A DNA stretch of 10,727 bases from CAZQLE01 sp964593905 (lineage in GTDB: Bacteria > Chloroflexota > Anaerolineae > Anaerolineales > Anaerolineaceae). Below, piece after piece: positions 6,597-10,727 of the stretch (positions are counted from its first letter, which is position 1; each line of letters starts with the position of its first letter). The position numbers were made by a program, and so were the translations under genes. The DNA lies in assembly GCA_964593905.1 (NCBI GenBank), contig CAZQLE010000137.1, positions 1-10,727 of the forward strand, in the 5' to 3' direction. The notes under the pieces were generated by a model. The model searched no databases, was not told the origin of the DNA, and worked only from the letters and a program-made list of their open reading frames with translations.

Positions 6597-7931
6597 ATGA
6601 GAATCCTGCAGATTAATTCCAAAGATATTGGTGGCGGCGCTGAAGCCATTGCGCGGAGTCTGGTGCTTTTGCAAAGAGCATCTGGCAACGAGGTCTGTTT
6701 TGCCGTAGGCAACCTCACCTCAAATTTATCAGGCTCCATCGAAATTCCCAATCGGGTTGAAATTCAGAAAAAACCCTGGCATCAAACCATGATCCGGTTT
6801 TCAGAATCTTTTTCGGCCGGAAGCGCAGGCAATCGTTTTTTTCGCAGGTTTGCGAACCCGCGCCGGATGCTTAACCGTTTTTTGGGCCGGGAAGATTTTT
6901 ATTTTCCTGGAACACAAAAGCTGCTGGGTGAGATCGACGGTAAATTTGATGTGATCCATGCCCATAATTTGCATGGCAATTACTTTGATTTACGAGTTCT
7001 GCCAGATCTCAGCCGCCGGGCCCCGCTGTTAATTACGCTGCACGATATGTGGCTGGCAACCGGACACTGCGCTTATTCACTGGATTGCACGCGTTGGAAA
7101 ACCGGTTGTGGGCAATGTCCTTATTTGAATATTTACCCGGCCCTTCAACGAGATGCGACCCGTGCCAACCATCAGCACAAGCGAAGTATTTATCAATCCA
7201 GTTGTCTTTATCTGGCCAGCCCGTCCAATTCCGTCTTGGATATCATTAAAGAGTCGATGCTCTGGCCGGCCGTCTGTAGCGCAAAAGTGATTCCAAATGG
7301 AATTGACCTGGATGTGTTCCACCCGGCCGATAAAAGACAGGTCAGGGCCGAACTGGGGTTGGATGCGGATACTTTTGTTGCCCTTTTTGTAGCCAACCGC
7401 TTTAAAACCAATTTGTATAAAGATTACGGCACCTTGCGTGCCACCATTGAAAAATTGGCCGTCAGCCAACCCGGTCAAAAATTGATGGCGATTGCCCTGG
7501 GAGATGATTCGCAGATCGAAATCATCGGGGGGGTGGAGGTTCGCTCCATCCCCTACACAAAAAGCATGGAAGATTTGGCCCGCTATTATCAGGCTGCCGA
7601 CGTCTATGTGCATGCTGCGCAGGCAGACAATTTTCCGACCACGATTTTGGAGGCCATGGCTTGCGGACTTCCGGTGGTTGCAACCGCTGTAGGAGGAATT
7701 GTTGAGCAGGTGCAGGATGGAAAAACTGGCTATCTCGCAAGCCCTAAAAATGCAGAGCAGATGGCAGAATCCATTTTGAAATTGATGCATGCGCCAGCAT
7801 TACGTCAGGAAATGGGCCGCCGCGCTGCAGAAATTGCCCAAAAGTGTTATAACAGAAACGATATGGTGATGAATTATCAGGCGTATTACTGTGAAATGAT
7901 TGCAGATTGGAAAGAAAGGCAGCATGCCTGA
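6597..7931 (+). CDS. GT4 family glycosyltransferase with four-cysteine cluster, paralogue B
   Basis: A GT-B fold glycosyltransferase of about 444 residues, clearly paralogous to the gene at 1662. Shared blocks include ILQ(I/V)NS.D.GGGAE, HNLH..YFDLR.LP, the TGHCAYSL region and YYQAAD.Y.HAA. The cysteine cluster C-x5-C-x6-C-x2-C is at C158, C164, C171 and C174 with the same spacing as in the paralogue. The EX7E motif has aspartate in first place: D344 to E352 in ADNFPTTILEAMACG. This variant is common in one GT4 subgroup and need not mean loss of activity. An insertion near residues 55-95, rich in Arg and Phe, distinguishes it from paralogue A. Its 3' end overlaps the next start by 8 nt. It likely adds a sugar in the region B product; specificity is unknown. 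Confidence 0.9.
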   Translation: MRILQINSKDIGGGAEAIARSLVLLQRASGNEVCFAVGNLTSNLSGSIEIPNRVEIQKKPWHQTMIRFSESFSAGSAGNRFFRRFANPRRMLNRFLGREDFYFPGTQKLLGEIDGKFDVIHAHNLHGNYFDLRVLPDLSRRAPLLITLHDMWLATGHCAYSLDCTRWKTGCGQCPYLNIYPALQRDATRANHQHKRSIYQSSCLYLASPSNSVLDIIKESMLWPAVCSAKVIPNGIDLDVFHPADKRQVRAELGLDADTFVALFVANRFKTNLYKDYGTLRATIEKLAVSQPGQKLMAIALGDDSQIEIIGGVEVRSIPYTKSMEDLARYYQAADVYVHAAQADNFPTTILEAMACGLPVVATAVGGIVEQVQDGKTGYLASPKNAEQMAESILKLMHAPALRQEMGRRAAEIAQKCYNRNDMVMNYQAYYCEMIADWKERQHA

Positions 7932-8787
7932 ACGGCCTTTCCTGTCTGTGATCACACCCTGTCTTAACCGGGCCGAGATGATCGGCGCTGCGGTTGAGAG
8001 TGTGTTGTCGCAAGGGTACTCTGATTTTGAGCATATCATCATCGACGGCGGCTCAACCGACGGCACACTGGAGGTTCTGGCGCGTTATCCGCATTTAAAA
8101 GTCATCAGTGAAGCCGACCGCGGGGTATATGATGCCTTCAATAAAGGTGTTCATCTCGCACAGGGAGAAGTAGTGGCATTTTTAAACAGCGATGACCGCT
8201 GGTTGGAAGGCGGCCTGGCTGCGGTTTTGGCGGCTTTTCAGGCTGATGAAACATTGGATGGGGTTGTGGGAGATGCGGTTCTGGCTGCCGACGCTGGGCA
8301 GGCTTCGCAATTGGAGATCAGACGGGTGCCCGCATTGCAGCCCGAGATGTATCTTTCAAGTCTTGGCAGGCGCCCGCTGGCGGTAAATGCCTGGTTTTTT
8401 AAGAACCATGTGTTTGACCGCATCGGTTATTTTGATCTGCGCTATACGATCAGCGCAGATATTGATTTTTGTCTGCGGGTGGTAACAGCAAGGTTAAAAC
8501 TGCTGCCGGTGCATGCCGATGTGTATCGTTATTTGCGTCATGCCGGCTCCATAACGTTCAGTGATAACCCCCGGGCAAAAGCCACAGCGCGGGCTGAGAA
8601 CCTGGCGATTTGTGAGCAAATATCTGCCAGTGTGAATTTATCTAAAGCAGAAGCAAATGGCCTGAGATATTGGCGCCAACGTTTGTGGAAGAATGAAATA
8701 AAATATGGTCTAAAGAATGCCCAATTTGGCCGGGCACTGCGCGCGCTATCTCACTATATTTTTGAGCAGGTCTTCAGACGCAAATGA
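7924..8787 (+). CDS. GT2 family glycosyltransferase (WcaA-like)
   Basis: A GT-A fold glycosyltransferase of 287 residues from ATG 7924. Motifs are LSVITPCLNRAEMI (7-20), IIDGGSTDGT (39-48), the subgroup block SEADRGVYDAFNKG (62-75) and the metal site FLNSDDRW (86-93), where N88-S-D90-D91 replaces a canonical DXD, as is normal in this subgroup. An in-frame ATG at 7900 would lengthen the overlap with the upstream gene to 32 nt. I prefer 7924, which has AAGG 4 nt upstream and an 8-nt overlap. A basic C-terminal tail ends VFRRK. The stop overlaps the next ATG (ATGA at 8784-8787), implying translational coupling. It should transfer a sugar from a nucleotide donor to a lipid-linked intermediate; the exact sugar cannot be told. 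Confidence 0.91.
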   Translation: MPERPFLSVITPCLNRAEMIGAAVESVLSQGYSDFEHIIIDGGSTDGTLEVLARYPHLKVISEADRGVYDAFNKGVHLAQGEVVAFLNSDDRWLEGGLAAVLAAFQADETLDGVVGDAVLAADAGQASQLEIRRVPALQPEMYLSSLGRRPLAVNAWFFKNHVFDRIGYFDLRYTISADIDFCLRVVTARLKLLPVHADVYRYLRHAGSITFSDNPRAKATARAENLAICEQISASVNLSKAEANGLRYWRQRLWKNEIKYGLKNAQFGRALRALSHYIFEQVFRRK

Positions 8788-9692
8788 TGCCACCCAGAAT
8801 CAGTGTGATCATTCCCACCTACAACCGCCCCGAGTTAACCGCCCGGGCGCTGCGGAGTGTAACTGCACAAGATTACCCCGATTATGAAATTCTGGTCGTG
8901 GATGATGGTTCGCAGACTTCTTATGAATCTTTAAAAGTGGATTTTCCGCAGGTGCGCTGGGTTCGACACACTCAGAACCGGGGAGCTGCGGCGGCCCGTA
9001 ACACGGGCGTGCAGCAGGCCGGCGGCGCGTGGGCGGCATTTTTGGATTCGGATGATGAGTGGCTGCCGGGCAAGCTAAAACGCCAGGTGGAATGGTTGGA
9101 AGCGTACCCGGCGCTGGATGCCTGCACAACTGGTTTTCGCTATACTTCTCCCGAAGGCGACGGCGTGCGGTGCTACACCCAGCCCGAGCATTGGATTCGT
9201 TTTCTGTCAAAAGGCATGGGTCTGGGCGCCGGGACAACCTTAATGGCCCGCCGAGAGACCATGCTGCAAATCCCCTATAATGAGCATCTGCCCCGCCATG
9301 AAGATTATGATTGGGCACTGCGCTTTGTGCAGCAATATTCGCTGGGCGTTGTGCCTGAGGTATTGGCCGTGGTCTATCGCGGGCGAAACGCGGGGGCGCC
9401 GGCTGTGGAACAGGCCAATCTCCATATCGTTCATACCTATCGGCCGGTCATTGCCCGTGAAGGCGCAGCGCTGGCCCGTCAATTTGAAGGCAAACGCTGG
9501 ATGGAAGTTGCCACCCTTTATTTTCGCGAAAAGAACTTTCAAAAAGGGGTGCGGTATCTTTGGAAGGCCATGAAGGCCAACCCGTTTCAAAGCGGGGTGG
9601 CCTATTTGCGGTTATTGGATGCAATGCTTAACACAAACCTGGTGAAGTTCTCGGCGGATTTCCGTGGCCGTCTGGGGCACCGGTTCGGGTAA
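8784..9692 (+). CDS. GT2 family glycosyltransferase
   Basis: A GT-A fold glycosyltransferase of 302 residues. ISVIIPTYNRPE (6-17), LVVDDGS (37-43), NRGAAAARNTG (65-75) and the metal-binding FLDSDDEW (86-93, D88-S-D90-D91) are textbook family GT2 elements. The segment YLWKAMKANPF near residue 255-265 is a C-terminal helical tail seen in many such enzymes. The start overlaps the upstream stop as ATGATG: ATG 8784 (4-nt overlap) or 8787 (1-nt overlap) are both possible. It shares the general fold with the gene at 7924 but is not a close duplicate, since it uses DSDD rather than NSDD and has a different middle region. Its TAA is followed immediately by the ATG of the next gene. It is part of the same assembly operon; the sugar is unknown. 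Confidence 0.92.
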   Translation: MMPPRISVIIPTYNRPELTARALRSVTAQDYPDYEILVVDDGSQTSYESLKVDFPQVRWVRHTQNRGAAAARNTGVQQAGGAWAAFLDSDDEWLPGKLKRQVEWLEAYPALDACTTGFRYTSPEGDGVRCYTQPEHWIRFLSKGMGLGAGTTLMARRETMLQIPYNEHLPRHEDYDWALRFVQQYSLGVVPEVLAVVYRGRNAGAPAVEQANLHIVHTYRPVIAREGAALARQFEGKRWMEVATLYFREKNFQKGVRYLWKAMKANPFQSGVAYLRLLDAMLNTNLVKFSADFRGRLGHRFG

Positions 9693-10727
9693 ATGGATAT
9701 GGTGGCTAACCGGGTTCCGAATGGAAAAAAACTGGCGATTCTGATTCCCTCACTGCGCTATGGCGGGGTGCAGCGTTTTGTGCTGCGTCTGGGCCGGGCC
9801 ATGGTCGAAGATGGATATGCGGTGGACCTGGTGTTGATTGAAGCGGCGGGAGAACTGCTGGCGGATGTGCCGGGCGGGGTGCGGGTGGTGGATCTTAAAG
9901 CTGGCCGGGCCGCGTTTTCGCTGCCGGCGTTGGTGCGCTATCTGCGCACCGAAAAGCCGGATGCTTTACTGGCCGCCCAGACTCATGTGAATGTGATTGC
10001 GCTGCTGGGCCGCTGGCTGGCGCGCACCAAAACCCGGGTGATTGTGTCTGAGCGCAGCACTCTGTCACAGTCGGCAAAAAATTCACGGCGGCCCGGCGAC
10101 CGGTTGGCGCCGCTGTTGATCCGTCTTTTTTATCCACTCAGCGAGGGTGTGATTGCGGTTTCAAAAGATGCTGCGCATGACCTGGCTGCACGGTCTGGCC
10201 TGGCTGCCGGTCGCATTACCCCAATTTATAACGGTCTTGATCTTTCCTCTATTCAACAGTTGGCCGGCGAGCAGTGTGATCATCCGTGGTTGGCCTCCGG
10301 CGGGCCGCCGCTGATTCTGGCGGTGGGCCGGTTGGAGCAGGCCAAAGATTTCGCAACCCTGCTCAGGTCGTTTGCCAGGCTGCGCCAGCAGCGCGCGGCG
10401 CGGCTGCTGATTTTGGGAGAGGGCAAGCAGCGCCGGGCTTTGACCGAACTGTGTGACAGCCTGGGTCTGTCGGCCGAAGATGTATCGCTGCCCGGCAGCG
10501 AGCTTAACCCATATCGGTTTATGGCGCGTGCACAAGCCTTTGTCTTATCTTCCGCCTGGGAAGGTTTTCCAAATGTGCTGGTCGAGGCGCTGGCCTGCGG
10601 TGCGCCGGTTGTGGCAACAGATTGCACCAGTGGCCCCCGCGAGATTTTAGAGAATGGCGACTTTGGCATGCTGGTTGCGGTGGGAGATGCAGCGGCGCTG
10701 GCAGATGCCATCGCGGCCACGTTGGAT
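9693..10727 (+). CDS. GT4 family glycosyltransferase (WabH/PglA-like), 3' end outside window
   Basis: An open frame from the ATG at 9693, directly abutting the upstream TAA, to the window edge: 345 codons with no stop. The N-terminal Rossmann domain begins KKLAILIPSLRYGGVQRFVL, with GGVQR as the acceptor-side loop. VIVSERSTLS and ITPIYNGLDL sit between domains, and LILAVGRLEQAKDFATLLRS opens the donor-binding domain. The EX7E motif is E290 to E298 (WEGFPNVLVEALACG), followed by VATDCTSGPREIL, a hallmark of the WabH/GalNAc-transferase-like GT4 group. Typical length is about 360-380 residues, so only the last helices are missing. G+C is high (about 67% in one 60-nt count), resembling the ATPase domains more than the middle of the window. 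An alternative start is ATG 9699. Donor and acceptor are not deducible. Confidence 0.9.
   Translation, partial: MDMVANRVPNGKKLAILIPSLRYGGVQRFVLRLGRAMVEDGYAVDLVLIEAAGELLADVPGGVRVVDLKAGRAAFSLPALVRYLRTEKPDALLAAQTHVNVIALLGRWLARTKTRVIVSERSTLSQSAKNSRRPGDRLAPLLIRLFYPLSEGVIAVSKDAAHDLAARSGLAAGRITPIYNGLDLSSIQQLAGEQCDHPWLASGGPPLILAVGRLEQAKDFATLLRSFARLRQQRAARLLILGEGKQRRALTELCDSLGLSAEDVSLPGSELNPYRFMARAQAFVLSSAWEGFPNVLVEALACGAPVVATDCTSGPREILENGDFGMLVAVGDAAALADAIAATLD

Noticed and set aside
7077..7790. Long minus-strand open frame (237 codons) opposite the GT4 gene at 6597
   Set aside because: It lies wholly antisense to a gene with clear GT4 motifs. The translation shows no recognisable motif, and the frame is an expected by-product of codon bias on the + strand.
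8809..9318. Minus-strand open frame (169 codons) opposite the GT2 gene at 8784
   Set aside because: Its translation is rich in Pro, Arg and His, typical of an antisense shadow of G+C-rich coding DNA, and the + strand gene is unambiguous.

Overview
This window lies inside a surface-polysaccharide (O-antigen or capsule type) biosynthesis and export locus. All ten recognisable genes are on the + strand and tightly packed, with short gaps, 1-8 nt overlaps and no clear terminator. Both edges cut through genes. Wzt-type ABC exporter ATPases point to a bacterium that exports a finished polysaccharide across the inner membrane, most likely a diderm. Base composition is mixed (about 40% to 70% G+C by spot counts), so I cannot name the organism. 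No IS element, RNA gene, CRISPR array or integrase is visible.

Region A (1-4074): the 3' part of a Wzt-like ATPase (wzt copy 1), a small class I SAM methyltransferase with a TTG start, a GT4 glycosyltransferase with a four-cysteine cluster, and a conspicuously AT-rich GT4 glycosyltransferase. The gap after it (4075-4178) contains a short open frame that reads like the C-terminal tail of a lost gene.

Region B (4179-10727): a complete second Wzt-like ATPase (wzt copy 2), a GT2 glycosyltransferase, a second GT4 with the same four-cysteine cluster, two more GT2 enzymes, and a GT4 that runs off the right edge.

Inferred logic: the glycosyltransferases build an oligo- or polysaccharide on a lipid carrier at the cytoplasmic face. 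The methyltransferase may modify the chain. A Wzm/Wzt ABC transporter, whose Wzm permease is not in this window, exports it. The most notable feature is the pair of Wzt genes. Their nucleotide-binding halves are about 91% identical at DNA level over 450 nt (hand count), but their C-terminal carbohydrate-recognition halves share no obvious DNA similarity and have lower G+C in copy 2. This suggests modular exchange of export specificity, with two export ATPases in one locus. I see no strong evidence for a wholly new biological system; the genes belong to known families in an unusual duplicated, mosaic arrangement.
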